A stretch of DNA of 64,000 nucleotides from Echinicola arenosa (GTDB lineage: Bacteria > Bacteroidota > Bacteroidia > Cytophagales > Cyclobacteriaceae): assembly GCF_014841125.1 (NCBI RefSeq), contig NZ_JACYTQ010000002.1, positions 62,001-126,000 on the forward strand. Direction: 5' to 3'. The notes beneath the pieces were generated by a model that saw nothing but the letters and a program-made list of their open reading frames with translations, made no database searches and was not told the origin of the DNA. Below are positions 1 to 8,848 of this stretch, one piece after another; positions within the stretch are counted from its first letter, which is position 1; the number at the start of each line of letters is the position of its first letter. The position numbers and the translations under genes were made by a program.

Positions 1-1
1 T

Positions 2-256
2 CCTGCTGTCCATGACAAGTGGCATTTCTTCTCCATAGGGTCTACCACTGCAGGTCTATTGATTACTTTGGGGTTCTACCTCTTCTCTTTTTATTTGAAT
101 AATTTCGCCAGCTACAATAAATTATATGGTTCCATCGGCACCTTGATTGCACTAATGCTCTGGTTGCTGATTACCTCCTTTATCATTTTGATCTGCTTCG
201 AGATCAATGTAAGCTTGGACAAAGCCGCCGAGGGAAAAAGATATTCAAAAATTTAG
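2..256 (+). CDS. YihY/BrkB-family membrane protein, C-terminal end (partial)
   Basis: The reading frame is open from the window edge (first full codon at base 2) to a TAG at 254-256, so only the last 84 codons are visible. They contain two hydrophobic segments separated by a short polar turn with N-K-L-Y-G-S-I-G-T, followed by a long hydrophobic stretch ending F-E-I-N. This is the typical last pair of helices of YihY/BrkB proteins (inner-membrane proteins formerly annotated as ribonuclease BN, true function unclear). The short charged tail K-A-A-E-G-K-R is the normal cytoplasmic end. The family call rests on the YGSIGT-hydrophobic-E-N pattern only, because the N-terminal part lies outside the window. 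Confidence 0.75.
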   Translation, partial: PAVHDKWHFFSIGSTTAGLLITLGFYLFSFYLNNFASYNKLYGSIGTLIALMLWLLITSFIILICFEINVSLDKAAEGKRYSKI

Positions 257-309
257 TCGCCCAAAACCAGTGAGTTAGGAAAAATAAAATATTTTTATCA
301 AGCCAAGTA

Positions 310-339
310 TTGCAAATATCAAACTAAGCCGTACCTTTG
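310..339 (+). promoter_or_regulatory. Bacteroidota-type promoter for tRNA-Ser
   Basis: TACCTTTG at 332-339 matches the Bacteroidota -7 consensus TAnnTTTG exactly, and a TTG lies 19 bases upstream of it at 310-312, where the -33 element is expected. Transcription would start about 45 bases before the mature tRNA. The match to the known consensus is direct; use of the promoter is inferred. Confidence 0.6.
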
Positions 340-388
340 CAAACCGTAAGACAAACATAAACGTCTTCAAAAAATACGCATCAGACCC

Positions 389-473
389 AGAGGAGTGGCA
401 GAGTGGTCGAATGCGGCGGTCTTGAAAACCGTTGTACCGCGAGGTACCGGGGGTTCGAATCCCTCCTCCTCTG
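389..473 (+). tRNA. tRNA-Ser (anticodon TGA)
   Basis: A complete class II tRNA can be folded by eye. The acceptor stem AGAGGAG (389-395) pairs perfectly with CTCCTCT (466-472), with discriminator G at 473. The anticodon loop is CTTGAAA with TGA at 423-425 (reads UCA and other UCN serine codons). There is a long variable arm (GTACC/GGTAC) as expected for serine, and a T loop TTCGAAT closed by a five-base-pair stem. The last CC of CCA is not encoded in full (GCA follows), so CCA is added after transcription, which is usual in this phylum. Confidence 0.97.
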
Positions 474-481
474 CACTAAAA

Positions 482-507
482 AGCTAGGCATAAAGCCTGG
501 CTTTTTT
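482..507 (+). terminator. Intrinsic terminator after tRNA-Ser
   Basis: An eight-base-pair stem (AGCTAGGC at 482-489 with GCCTGGCT at 495-502, one G-T pair) with a five-base loop is followed by a run of T. It starts eight bases after the tRNA and is the natural end of that transcript. Confidence 0.75.
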
Positions 508-1032
508 CGTTTGGAGTCGTCGGGGCTACCCTGCTTGCTGGCCCCTCGTTAAAACAGTCCACCGGACTGTTTCTTAACACTCGGTCCTCTCCTCCTCTGA
601 AAGACAAAACTTAATATTCTGAAATAGTGATATTTAGCGTTTTTTTTTATTTTTAGATCAGTAGCGAATTTAGTAGCGATTTTATCTGATTTTTGGATCA
701 TAGAGCGTCACATTAGCATTTCTTTCCTAAAGCAAGTTCAAACTCTAGTACAATTCGTACTGTACGAGGGATACAAGCTGTATGAAGTGTACGATTCGCA
801 AAAACTAAATTTTGGTGAAGGAAGATTATGGGAATAAAATAGTTGACTCATTTGTCGGAAAAGCATGAAATTCCTTTTGAATTTCTAGGTATTGAATTTT
901 CAAGGATACTTGATGTATTTTCAAAAAAACCTGAGGGTCGTCAAATTTATTGAGTCGCCCAGTTATGAAATATTGGAATACAGAATGAGTATAAGATCTA
1001 TTACTTTAAAACTTCATATATCATCCTACAAA
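508..1032. other. Gene-free stretch after tRNA-Ser with a repeat of the tRNA end
   Basis: No convincing gene is present. Three things are visible. The last 11 bases of the tRNA (CTCCTCCTCTG, 463-473) are repeated exactly at 589-599, as seen when an element has used a tRNA 3' end as an attachment site. A perfect eight-base-pair hairpin AACAGTCC/GGACTGTT lies at 553-571. A plus-strand frame without a usable start codon runs open from about 640 to a TAA at 835-837 and ends in a protein-like string (LYEGYKLYEVYDSQKLNF), possibly the tail of a dead gene. A short open frame at 892-1125 overlaps the GntR gene and looks spurious. Confidence 0.4.
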
Positions 1033-1779
1033 CTAAAACTCTCGCTTCAAGTCAATGTCATAGGAGAAAAAGTCCGTGGCATAATAGACCACATTATACT
1101 CCACAGGCCTATCCCCTTGATCTAAGACAATTCTTTCTCTTTTCAATACAGGATCTCCTTTTTTGATATCAAGTGCTTTCGCAATTTTGCTGGATGCGGC
1201 TACTGCTTTGAGTTTTTCCTTGGAGATGGCCACAATCACATGAAATTCCTTTTCCAACATCTCATAGAGAGGCTGGTAAAAATCTTCCTTCCCCGTCAAG
1301 CCTATCCTAGGATGGAAAAATGAAGTACTGTAGAGATACTTCGCGTCTTTCGCACCTCTCACCCTTTCCATACAGCACAATACTGTCTCTGTAGAAAGAT
1401 TTAAGGCTTTTAATATTCTTTCCTCCGGCAATTCGAATCCCACTTTCACAGAATACTCCACTACCTCAATCCCCTTATCCTTCATTTCTTTGGTAAAGGA
1501 GATCCACTGATCTAGCCTTGTGGAGATATTCTGACTAATGACTTTGGAACCTACTCCCCTCTTCCTTTCCACCAGCCCTTCCTGCACGAGCTTATCAATA
1601 GCCTGCCTGACGGTATTCCTAGATATACCAAACCGCTTAGCCAAACTTTCCTCTTTGGGCAAAAAGGACTCTCCCGATGCATATTCCTTTATTCGAATAA
1701 GTTCTCTTAGGTATTTTTCTACCTGTACATGGTAAGGAATAGAACTTTTGAGATCTACTCTAAAATCTTTAATCTGCAT
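1033..1779 (-). CDS. GntR-family transcriptional regulator with UTRA ligand domain
   Basis: The 248-residue protein has the two-domain plan of the HutC/FarR branch of GntR regulators. An N-terminal winged helix (about residues 10-80) carries Y-x-Q-V-E-K-Y-L-R, P-K-E-E-S-L-A-K-R-F-G-I-S-R-N-T-V-R-Q-A and the wing G-L-V-E-R-K-R-G-V-G. A UTRA sensor domain (about 95-245) typically binds a sugar phosphate. It sits at the end of the minus-strand block for sugar uptake and phosphorylation, 260 bp after the transporter gene, so it is probably the local repressor with a phosphosugar as inducer (inference). The 260-bp gap in front of it holds two GTATAC-centred near-palindromes (1808-1815, 1955-1962) that could be its own operators. 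Confidence 0.88.
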   Translation of the reverse strand: MQIKDFRVDLKSSIPYHVQVEKYLRELIRIKEYASGESFLPKEESLAKRFGISRNTVRQAIDKLVQEGLVERKRGVGSKVISQNISTRLDQWISFTKEMKDKGIEVVEYSVKVGFELPEERILKALNLSTETVLCCMERVRGAKDAKYLYSTSFFHPRIGLTGKEDFYQPLYEMLEKEFHVIVAISKEKLKAVAASSKIAKALDIKKGDPVLKRERIVLDQGDRPVEYNVVYYATDFFSYDIDLKREF

Positions 1780-2039
1780 GTTTCACTTTTAAAGTTATTC
1801 GAAGTAAAGTATACAGACATATCTCCGACATTACTTTACATTTCTCCTGAATCATACTATTTCTTTAAATTCGAGATGCATTTTTCCAGCACCTTTAATA
1901 ATGAGGCAGGCATTTTAAAACCCAACTTATGATTCTACAATATGATTTTTTTTCAGTATACTCGCAAAACCAGTAAGGATTTTAGATACATCATTTTGAT
2001 AAACATACCAATTCCCCTCTGTATCATTGGATCTACGAT

Positions 2040-3227
2040 TTATTTAAACTTTAAAGCACTTCCAGTTTCAGACCTTTTGAGCACCCGGTGAGAAATGGAA
2101 ATTATTACAGCAGAGACAATCAGTACAATAAACCCTTCATTCACGGTAAAGCTTTTCTGCACCAATCCCATAAGCAAAGGAACAATCGCCCCGCCAATAA
2201 TTGCCATGGTCATCAAACCGGAGATTTCATTACTTCTGGACGGTCTTTTATTGATTGTCAAAGCAAAGATCAAGGGAAACAGATTAGCTGATGCTAACCC
2301 TACTAGGACTATAAATGCCAGGGAGGTAAATAGGCTGGAAGAGAAAATCAACCCCAAGAAAAACAATACTGTAAGTAAACTAGACCATTTTAGAAATTTC
2401 AGATGGCTCATTTTATTGAGAATAATTGCACCTACAAACCGGCTCACCATCAAGGAGAAAAAATAAAGACTAATCCCTAGGGAGGAATCTTCCAGACTCA
2501 AACCATAGTTGGAGACGAGCAATCCTTGAATGTTGGTATTCATGCCTACATCTATTCCTACTATCAGGAAAATCGAAAGCACCATAAATGCAATCAAGGG
2601 ATCTCCAAGTAATGCAAAACATTTTCTGAAACTGGTCGCATCTGCCTTGAATTTCTCATTCACCACCGTCTTACTAAGCCACGCAGCTGTCAGGATAGAG
2701 ATCAAACCGTATGCAAGGAACACATTCTTCCAGTCCCCGGCAAACGTCACCATAAATGCTACAATAAGAGGCCCCAACAAGGAACTGATAGCCTTCACAA
2801 ATTGCGAGATACTCAACAGGCTTGGATACTTTCCTTCAGAAACCACCTCCCTCAGCAGCGGGTTGGAAGACACTTGGATGAAGGTGTTCCCTATTCCCAA
2901 CAATACAAATGAGAAGAGAAAAACAGGATAGGTATAGCTGACAAATGGCGTAAACATCCCTACTGCAGTTGCAGCAATTCCAATTAGCAGTGTATTCTTT
3001 TTCCCAATCTTATTCTGTAACAGGCTTACAGGAATGGAAAGAATAAAAAACCACACAAACACCATTGATGGAATCAGTTGTGCAAGTGTGGGAGTCAAAT
3101 TGAAATCTTTCTGGGCAAATCCTGTGGAGACGCCCACGATGTCCACAAACCCCATCACGATATAGCTCAGGAGAATTGGTGCGATTGATTTATAGTTTAT
3201 TTTCGCTTTATTGGTCTGATGCATCAC
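2040..3227 (-). CDS. MFS sugar transporter (FucP/glucose-galactose type)
   Basis: This 395-residue protein has about 12 hydrophobic helices. N-terminal features (F-V-D-I-V-G-V-S-T-G-F-A-Q-K-D-F) and a helix 2-3 loop N-K-I-G-K-K-N-T resemble the fucose/glucose/galactose proton symporter branch of the major facilitator superfamily. It acts in the inner membrane and would import the monosaccharide phosphorylated by the neighbouring ROK kinase. The start overlaps the end of the kinase gene by four bases (ATGA), showing translational coupling. By context the substrate is probably mannose, or a hexose released from mannosides; the sequence alone does not fix it. Confidence 0.82.
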   Translation of the reverse strand: MMHQTNKAKINYKSIAPILLSYIVMGFVDIVGVSTGFAQKDFNLTPTLAQLIPSMVFVWFFILSIPVSLLQNKIGKKNTLLIGIAATAVGMFTPFVSYTYPVFLFSFVLLGIGNTFIQVSSNPLLREVVSEGKYPSLLSISQFVKAISSLLGPLIVAFMVTFAGDWKNVFLAYGLISILTAAWLSKTVVNEKFKADATSFRKCFALLGDPLIAFMVLSIFLIVGIDVGMNTNIQGLLVSNYGLSLEDSSLGISLYFFSLMVSRFVGAIILNKMSHLKFLKWSSLLTVLFFLGLIFSSSLFTSLAFIVLVGLASANLFPLIFALTINKRPSRSNEISGLMTMAIIGGAIVPLLMGLVQKSFTVNEGFIVLIVSAVIISISHRVLKRSETGSALKFK

Positions 3228-4135
3228 ATTTCCTCGATTAGATCTGACAATTCCCCAAAATATTCATCACCCATTAATAATGCCCCGCTGATCAAATCCG
3301 CCTGATCCATCATTCCTGACAGGTGTATCTCAGCTATCGGCAACTCAGCTATCAACTGTTCTTTGAAGTTCTCAAAAGCATTGGAAATATTACCGCCCAA
3401 TACCAAAAACTCTGCCCCAAATTCCTCTATAAAAGGAGCCAAAAATCTCCCCAGATCCCGACTACACAACTGGAAGGTTTCTCTAACTTTGATATAGTCA
3501 GTAGCCAGTTGGTAGATTTCCAATGCATTGGCTGCAAATTCCCTACTTACTTGATAATAAAGATAAAGTAAACCTTTGGTCGGAAACAACTCACCAGCCT
3601 TCACTCCATCTATCGATTGATCGTATAAAAAGCCTCCTTTAGGAACCAAAGGATCGGAAAATACCGGCTTGCGGTTAACAATAAACGAAGCTATAAGACC
3701 GGTACCTAACGTAATTGCCAAGCATCTGTCAAATGATTTGACTTTGCCAATCATAGATACAGCAATGGCAAAAACTGATGCATCATTGATAAATCTCACC
3801 TGAGAAACATCCATTTCCAACCAGGTAGCCAATTCATTTTTAACATTCATGTCGTAGAGACATTCATATTTATTAACACCTTTGATTTGAATAATCTCTT
3901 CATAGTAATCAGAAGGTCCCGGAATGGCCATTCCAGCACCTAGTACATTACTCAGAACATATGATGAGATGGTTTTGCTGATCGCTTCGCTCCACACACC
4001 CAATATCCTCTCAGCCTCCCAGTTGGGATTTACAGAACAGGTACTTCTGGAATCCAAAATCAACTTCTGATCTCTGACTTTATAGTGGCATACCATAAAA
4101 TGACTCCCTCCTATATCCATACCGACCTGAATCAT
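3224..4135 (-). CDS. ROK-family sugar kinase (mannose/fructose-type)
   Basis: A 303-residue ROK protein. The N-terminal phosphate loop D-I-G-G-S is at residues 7-11, the catalytic motif F-I-N-D-A-S near residue 122 and a second phosphate motif L-G-T-G-L near residue 144. The cysteine-rich zinc motif of many ROK kinases (CxCGxxGC) is absent, as in some shorter Bacteroidota members. It would phosphorylate a hexose in the cytosol at the expense of ATP. Position between an MFS permease (4-bp overlap) and a mannose-6-phosphate-isomerase-like gene suggests mannose as substrate (inference). It has no winged-helix domain, so it is a kinase rather than a ROK repressor. Confidence 0.82.
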   Translation of the reverse strand: MIQVGMDIGGSHFMVCHYKVRDQKLILDSRSTCSVNPNWEAERILGVWSEAISKTISSYVLSNVLGAGMAIPGPSDYYEEIIQIKGVNKYECLYDMNVKNELATWLEMDVSQVRFINDASVFAIAVSMIGKVKSFDRCLAITLGTGLIASFIVNRKPVFSDPLVPKGGFLYDQSIDGVKAGELFPTKGLLYLYYQVSREFAANALEIYQLATDYIKVRETFQLCSRDLGRFLAPFIEEFGAEFLVLGGNISNAFENFKEQLIAELPIAEIHLSGMMDQADLISGALLMGDEYFGELSDLIEEM

Positions 4136-4220
4136 TTTAAATCCAGCTTTAAAACCATTGAGTATTCCTTCATATCCGATATAATTGTTACTTCAGATAA
4201 ATTTATAAGGGAAGTTGAGG

Positions 4221-5987
4221 TTAGCATTCTAAATCTTTGACATAAGATATCACGACTTTGGCTCGCTTAGAACCAAGGTTCTTAAGCCTATAACTCCCAG
4301 TGGCTGCAGGAATAGCGAATGTTTCGGCGAAATGGAATTTCGTGTTGCAGTCAATAGAAATGTCCAGTTCAAGACTTTCCCCTTCCACAAGCATCAATAA
4401 ATGACACTGTCCACCTGTAGGTATGATGACTTCAGAATCAAATTCATATCTGATCACTTCATAAAAATGATCCGGATGAGTCTGAAGGAGGATTTTTTCC
4501 CAATCCTCTCCGGCCTCAACCACTTCTGGCCTTGAGATCAACGTTTCTTGAACCACCTGGCCTTTTTTGGAAAAATCGAGATTTTCAAACGCTCGGCCCA
4601 CATTTAGTGGTCTGGGCTCTCCGTTCAAATCCAACCGTTGCCAGTCGTAGATTTTGAAAGTATAGATGTAAGGAGTAGCACTGATTTCCAGCACCAGATT
4701 ATCAGTACCACTACAATGGATAGTTCCATTTGGAATCAAATATAAACCATGTTTTTCTGAAGGAAGCTTTTGAACAAATCTCTCCACATCGATGGTGGAT
4801 TTGGTAGCAATAGAATTCTCCAGTTCCTCCCTAAATTCATGAGGATTAATATTTTCTTGAAATCCCAGATATACATGTGACTCCGGAGTGGTTTCCATAA
4901 TATAATACGTTTCATCTTGGGTGAAATTCTCTCCAAAATGCTCCTTAGCATAGGCAGTAGATGGGTGACACTGCACGGATAGATTATCCCCGTCAAAGGT
5001 GTCAAGAAAATCAAATCTAATTGGAAAATCATCCCCAAACCGTTCATATGCCTTGCCCAAAACTTTCTCCCCTGCCCTATACATTAGCCAATCAAATGAG
5101 ACTTCGAGTAATATTCCTGATGAAGAAAAAATCAGCCCGTTTTCCGGGACGATCATTTCAAAAGACCATGCATAATTGGGCTCGTTTTTTGGCAAATCCG
5201 GAATATTTTTTGCCAGCCATTGGCCTCCCCAAACACCAGGCTCAAACCAAGGCCTCACGCGAAAATAAGTTTCAGACATCGCATCCAGTCCAGTCCTTAA
5301 GACCACTCCGCTCATCCAAGCAGGGTTGTTGGATCTTTGCTGATCGACAATGAAATCCACTTGGGGCAACAACCTTTTTTTCTCTTTGTTGCAAACCACC
5401 CAATCCACGAAAAAAAAATGCTTATACGCTTGCTTCGGGTCTTTTATCTCATCCGTGGCTAAATTGGTGACAGAGCCTGCCCTCATCCTGTATTGAAGCT
5501 CATTTTTAGGAAGATCGAAATAAACAAGAATGCCGTCTAATCCGCTTAAAGATGCTCCGCAACCATACACAACTGTAGTGACTTCGCTTGCCTTATCAAT
5601 ATCTAAAGTAAAGGAGGAAGTAAAAAAATCGCTTAGATCAAGATCTGTTTTCTTACCAAAAACCGGATCATCACCTCCCAGATAAGGGGCGACCATTTGT
5701 AGGATTTCTGAAGATGGTTTATAATAATCGGCACAATTGATCAAATTAACCGCTTTGTTTTTTACGGAAAAATTGGTTTTGATTGCAGATGAAACTTCAT
5801 CCCAGTCCACGCCGATATACCCATCTAAGATTATATTTTTAGAAGACTCAAGCTTCTCGAAAAGACTTTCATAACCTGCATGTATTTTCTCCGAACCTAA
5901 TTCAAACGCAGGAAATATATCGTAAACGGCTGAATCCTGTTTTTTCTTTACTAATGGAACTTGGGGCTGATTGCTTAATCTTTTCAT
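4221..5987 (-). CDS. Long class I mannose-6-phosphate isomerase-like protein with N-terminal extra domain
   Basis: The 588-residue protein is nearly twice the length of a simple isomerase. Residues about 240-588 form a cupin-type isomerase: W-F-E-P-G-V-W-G-G-Q-W, then the metal-binding Q-C-H-P-S-T-A-Y near residue 341, then V-L-E-I-S-A-T-P and a C-terminal beta domain. It would interconvert mannose 6-phosphate and fructose 6-phosphate, feeding mannose from the transporter and ROK kinase into glycolysis. Residues about 1-220 (I-L-D-G-Y-I-G-V-D-W-D; V-V-Y-G-C-G-A-S-L; D-L-P-K-N-E-L-Q-Y-R) look like a nucleotide-kinase fold whose Walker A loop is lost; I recall similar long versions in other Bacteroidota. 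It heads the minus-strand operon, 85 bp before the kinase. Confidence 0.8.
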   Translation of the reverse strand: MKRLSNQPQVPLVKKKQDSAVYDIFPAFELGSEKIHAGYESLFEKLESSKNIILDGYIGVDWDEVSSAIKTNFSVKNKAVNLINCADYYKPSSEILQMVAPYLGGDDPVFGKKTDLDLSDFFTSSFTLDIDKASEVTTVVYGCGASLSGLDGILVYFDLPKNELQYRMRAGSVTNLATDEIKDPKQAYKHFFFVDWVVCNKEKKRLLPQVDFIVDQQRSNNPAWMSGVVLRTGLDAMSETYFRVRPWFEPGVWGGQWLAKNIPDLPKNEPNYAWSFEMIVPENGLIFSSSGILLEVSFDWLMYRAGEKVLGKAYERFGDDFPIRFDFLDTFDGDNLSVQCHPSTAYAKEHFGENFTQDETYYIMETTPESHVYLGFQENINPHEFREELENSIATKSTIDVERFVQKLPSEKHGLYLIPNGTIHCSGTDNLVLEISATPYIYTFKIYDWQRLDLNGEPRPLNVGRAFENLDFSKKGQVVQETLISRPEVVEAGEDWEKILLQTHPDHFYEVIRYEFDSEVIIPTGGQCHLLMLVEGESLELDISIDCNTKFHFAETFAIPAATGSYRLKNLGSKRAKVVISYVKDLEC

Positions 5988-6318
5988 AATTTCTAACTAA
6001 GGGGTGTGCACACGGTAATTTATGCGTATGTTTTAAATGGAATAATCAGAAAATAGAGACACTCTCCCTATTCCAACTTAGGTAATAATTAAATTGATTT
6101 TGAATTTAAAACCAATGTTCATATGTTTAAACATTTAAACTTATGTAATAAACTCTTCTTCACAAAAATCTTAGCACTTAAAATCATAAAACGGCAATGA
6201 ATACTCCACGTCTTAATTAAAAGCAAGCAGGCCTAGTTGGAAAAATCCGTAACGATTTGCCAACTACCAATTCAAATTCAGTGCTTAAACTAGCTTATCA
6301 ATTACCCCATACAAACCC
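5988..6318. promoter_or_regulatory. Divergent control region between isomerase operon and GH92
   Basis: This 331-bp gap separates two diverging transcription units. A perfect ten-base palindrome GTGTGCACAC lies at 6004-6013, just upstream of the isomerase start. TGTTTAAACA, also a perfect palindrome, lies at 6124-6133 and is followed directly by a second half-site TTTAAAC (6134-6140). Either is a plausible site for the GntR-type regulator at the far end of the operon, but sites for this branch of GntR in this phylum are not known to me, so assignment is a guess. Confidence 0.4.
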
Positions 6319-8655
6319 ATGAGAAAACTACTCGTATCAAGTTTTATACTTTTCATTTCTTTCTTGCCTGAGCTATTCGCCCAGGACCCAATCAAGTCAG
6401 TTGATCCGCTGATTGGAACTGCGCATGCAAGATATTTTCATTTTGCACCTGGCGCGATGCCTTTTGGTATGGCTAAACCTGGCCCCTCTACCAATGGAAG
6501 TCTAGGAAATAAAAGCGGATGGGAAGCCACTGGATATGATTTTAGGGATAGTTCTATCGAGAGTTTTCCAAATTTCCATGAGTTCCAAATTGGAGGAGTA
6601 TCTCTCATGGCTACCACAGGGGAATTGAAGACCGTTCCTGGAAAAATCGATGACCCAAGTTCAGGATATCGCTCCAGCTTTGATAGGAAAGATGAGGTTG
6701 CACAAGCAGGGTATTATAGCGTTCTGCTAAAGGATTACGGAGTAAAGGCAGAACTCACTTCAACTGAAAGAGTCTCATTTCACCGTTATACTTTTCCTAA
6801 AAGTGATCAGTCACATATCCTTTTTGACATAGGAAATATGATGGGTGAGAGTGGAAGAGTCAAGGATGCTGAAGTAAAAATCAACTCCGATGGGACTGTA
6901 GAGGGCTTCGTGATTACAGCTCCGGTTTATGTGGAAAAGTATCAGGCAGGTGCTGATATCAGAATGTACTTCTATGCTGTTCCAAGCAAACAACCTCAGA
7001 ACTTTGGGGTATTTCAGGGAGAAAAGATCATAAAAGATGCAGCGGAAATAAACGGCAAATCAAGCGGTGCATATTTTACTTATTCAACTAAAAAAAATGA
7101 AGCTGTAGAAATAAAAATTGGCTTATCCTACACTTCTGTGGATGCTGCCAAGGTAAACTATTTCGCTGAGGCAAAAGACCTGAATTTCGATACTGCAAAG
7201 GATAGGAATCAAAAAACCTGGAACTCTATGTTGGGAAGAATCAAGGTTGAGGGAGGAAAAGATGAAGACAGAACAAAGTTTTATACTGGACTTTATCATG
7301 CCTTACTGGGAAGAGGGTTGGCAAGTGATGTCATGGGAACCTATCCTAAAAACGATGGTTCTGTAGGACAGATAGCACTGGACAATAATGGCAAACCAAT
7401 CCATCCTCATTATAATACGGATGCGATATGGGGTGCATTTTGGAACTTGACTCAAGTTTGGACAATTGCCTATCCAGAATACCTATCCGAATTTGTCAAT
7501 TCCCAGTTACTGGTTTACAAGGATTCCGGTTGGTTGGCTGATGGTATTGCCAACAGCAAATATGTCTCCGGTGTAGGAACCAATTTCGTGAGTTTGGTCA
7601 TAGCAAGTGCCTACCTTCAGGGGATTAGGGATTTTGATGTGGATCTGGGATATGAAGCTGCTTTAAAAAATGAATTGGAGGGAAAAGACAGACCTCGTGG
7701 AGCCGGAAAACTGGATGTAGATCGCTTTGTTGAGAAAGGTTATGTCGCCCATATTGATGAGTCGGACAATGAAGTACAAGAATCATGGATGTTCTCAGCC
7801 TCACATACCATGGAATATTCCTTTAGTTCCTATGCCGTAGGACAATTTGCAGAAGCTCTGGGGAAGACTCAAGATTATGAAAAACTGGACAAGCTCTCTA
7901 CTGGCTGGAAACACCTGTTTGATCCCAACCTCAAATTAATCCGTCCAAAATTTGAAGATGGTTCTTTTATAGAAAACTTCAATCCCACCCAGGCTTGGCG
8001 TGGATTTCAGGAAGGCAATTCCTATCAATATACATTCTACGTACCGCATGATGCCGAAGGGTTAATCGAAGCCATCGGAAAAGATGAATTTAATGCAAGA
8101 TTGGACAGTATATTCCTGAAAGCTGAGCCTTTAGAATTTGGCGGAGGTAAGACAATAGATGCATTTAGTGGCTTGGAAGGTATGTACAATCAGGGAAATC
8201 AACCGAATCTACATGTGGCATGGATGTTCAATTATTCTGGGAAACCGTCTTTAACACAAAAATGGGTACAGGAAATAAGCAATAAATTTTATGGAACTGA
8301 AGGTGTTCATGGATATGGATATGGACAGGATGAAGATCAAGGGCAGTTAGGTGCTTGGTATGTTTTAGGAGCAATAGGATTGTTCGATGTAGCTGGACTT
8401 ACAGAACCTGATGCAAAAATGGGATTATCCTCTCCTCTATTTGATAAAGTGACTATCTCTCTGAGTCCCAAATACTATTCAGGTAAGGAGTTTGTAATCA
8501 AGAAAAAATCAGGTCACACTAAGGGAATCTATATTCAGAAGATTATGCTAAACAATAAAACAGTGAATGAGCCTTTTATTCCATTGAAAGCAATTACTTC
8601 TGGTGGTATATTAGAATTGGAAATGGGGAATACTCCAAGAGATTCTTACAAATAA
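6319..8655 (+). CDS. GH92 alpha-mannosidase, secreted
   Basis: The 778-residue protein starts with a cleavable signal peptide ending A-Q-D and then shows the GH92 landmarks in order: V-D-P-L-I-G-T with F-P-G/A-P-G-A-M-P-F-G-M near the N-terminus; T-D-A-I-W-G-A-F-W-N; S-H-T-M-E-Y-S-F-S-S-Y; E-G-N-S-Y-Q-Y-T-F-Y-V-P-H-D; G-N-Q-P-N-L-H-V-A-W; and G-Q-D-E-D-Q-G-Q-L-G-A-W-Y near the C-terminus. GH92 enzymes are calcium-dependent exo-alpha-mannosidases that trim N-glycans or yeast mannan, and usual length is 700-780. It would release mannose in the periplasm for the divergent transporter/kinase/isomerase operon. Linkage specificity cannot be read from the sequence. Confidence 0.92.
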   Translation: MRKLLVSSFILFISFLPELFAQDPIKSVDPLIGTAHARYFHFAPGAMPFGMAKPGPSTNGSLGNKSGWEATGYDFRDSSIESFPNFHEFQIGGVSLMATTGELKTVPGKIDDPSSGYRSSFDRKDEVAQAGYYSVLLKDYGVKAELTSTERVSFHRYTFPKSDQSHILFDIGNMMGESGRVKDAEVKINSDGTVEGFVITAPVYVEKYQAGADIRMYFYAVPSKQPQNFGVFQGEKIIKDAAEINGKSSGAYFTYSTKKNEAVEIKIGLSYTSVDAAKVNYFAEAKDLNFDTAKDRNQKTWNSMLGRIKVEGGKDEDRTKFYTGLYHALLGRGLASDVMGTYPKNDGSVGQIALDNNGKPIHPHYNTDAIWGAFWNLTQVWTIAYPEYLSEFVNSQLLVYKDSGWLADGIANSKYVSGVGTNFVSLVIASAYLQGIRDFDVDLGYEAALKNELEGKDRPRGAGKLDVDRFVEKGYVAHIDESDNEVQESWMFSASHTMEYSFSSYAVGQFAEALGKTQDYEKLDKLSTGWKHLFDPNLKLIRPKFEDGSFIENFNPTQAWRGFQEGNSYQYTFYVPHDAEGLIEAIGKDEFNARLDSIFLKAEPLEFGGGKTIDAFSGLEGMYNQGNQPNLHVAWMFNYSGKPSLTQKWVQEISNKFYGTEGVHGYGYGQDEDQGQLGAWYVLGAIGLFDVAGLTEPDAKMGLSSPLFDKVTISLSPKYYSGKEFVIKKKSGHTKGIYIQKIMLNNKTVNEPFIPLKAITSGGILELEMGNTPRDSYK

Positions 8656-8670
8656 TCTATGATGTTGATC

Positions 8671-8700
8671 TGGCTATCTTTTTAGCCAAGTTATTTATTT
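8671..8700. terminator. Weak hairpin between convergent genes
   Basis: TGGCTA (8671-8676) pairs with TAGCCA (8683-8688) around a six-base loop and is followed by a T-rich stretch. It could end the GH92 transcript. The stem is short, so support is weak. Confidence 0.35.
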
Positions 8701-8848
8701 TCCGAACTTTAAGTCCTGAAGTGACATCAGTTGTCTCGTTTAGTCGTGTGCAAGGTTTCGTAAAGTCAGAATAATTAACATGCATTATATTTCCCTAATT
8801 CAAGGCATTCACAAAATTGTCTCTCCCAAATATGCTTCTTGAAAAACA

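Noticed and set aside
892-1125. A 77-codon plus-strand frame before the GntR gene
   Set aside because: Overlaps the end of the GntR gene and has no recognisable features; start lies in AT-rich non-coding sequence.
2530-2931. A 133-codon plus-strand frame opposite the MFS transporter
   Set aside because: The opposite strand encodes a clear 12-helix transporter coupled to the ROK gene.
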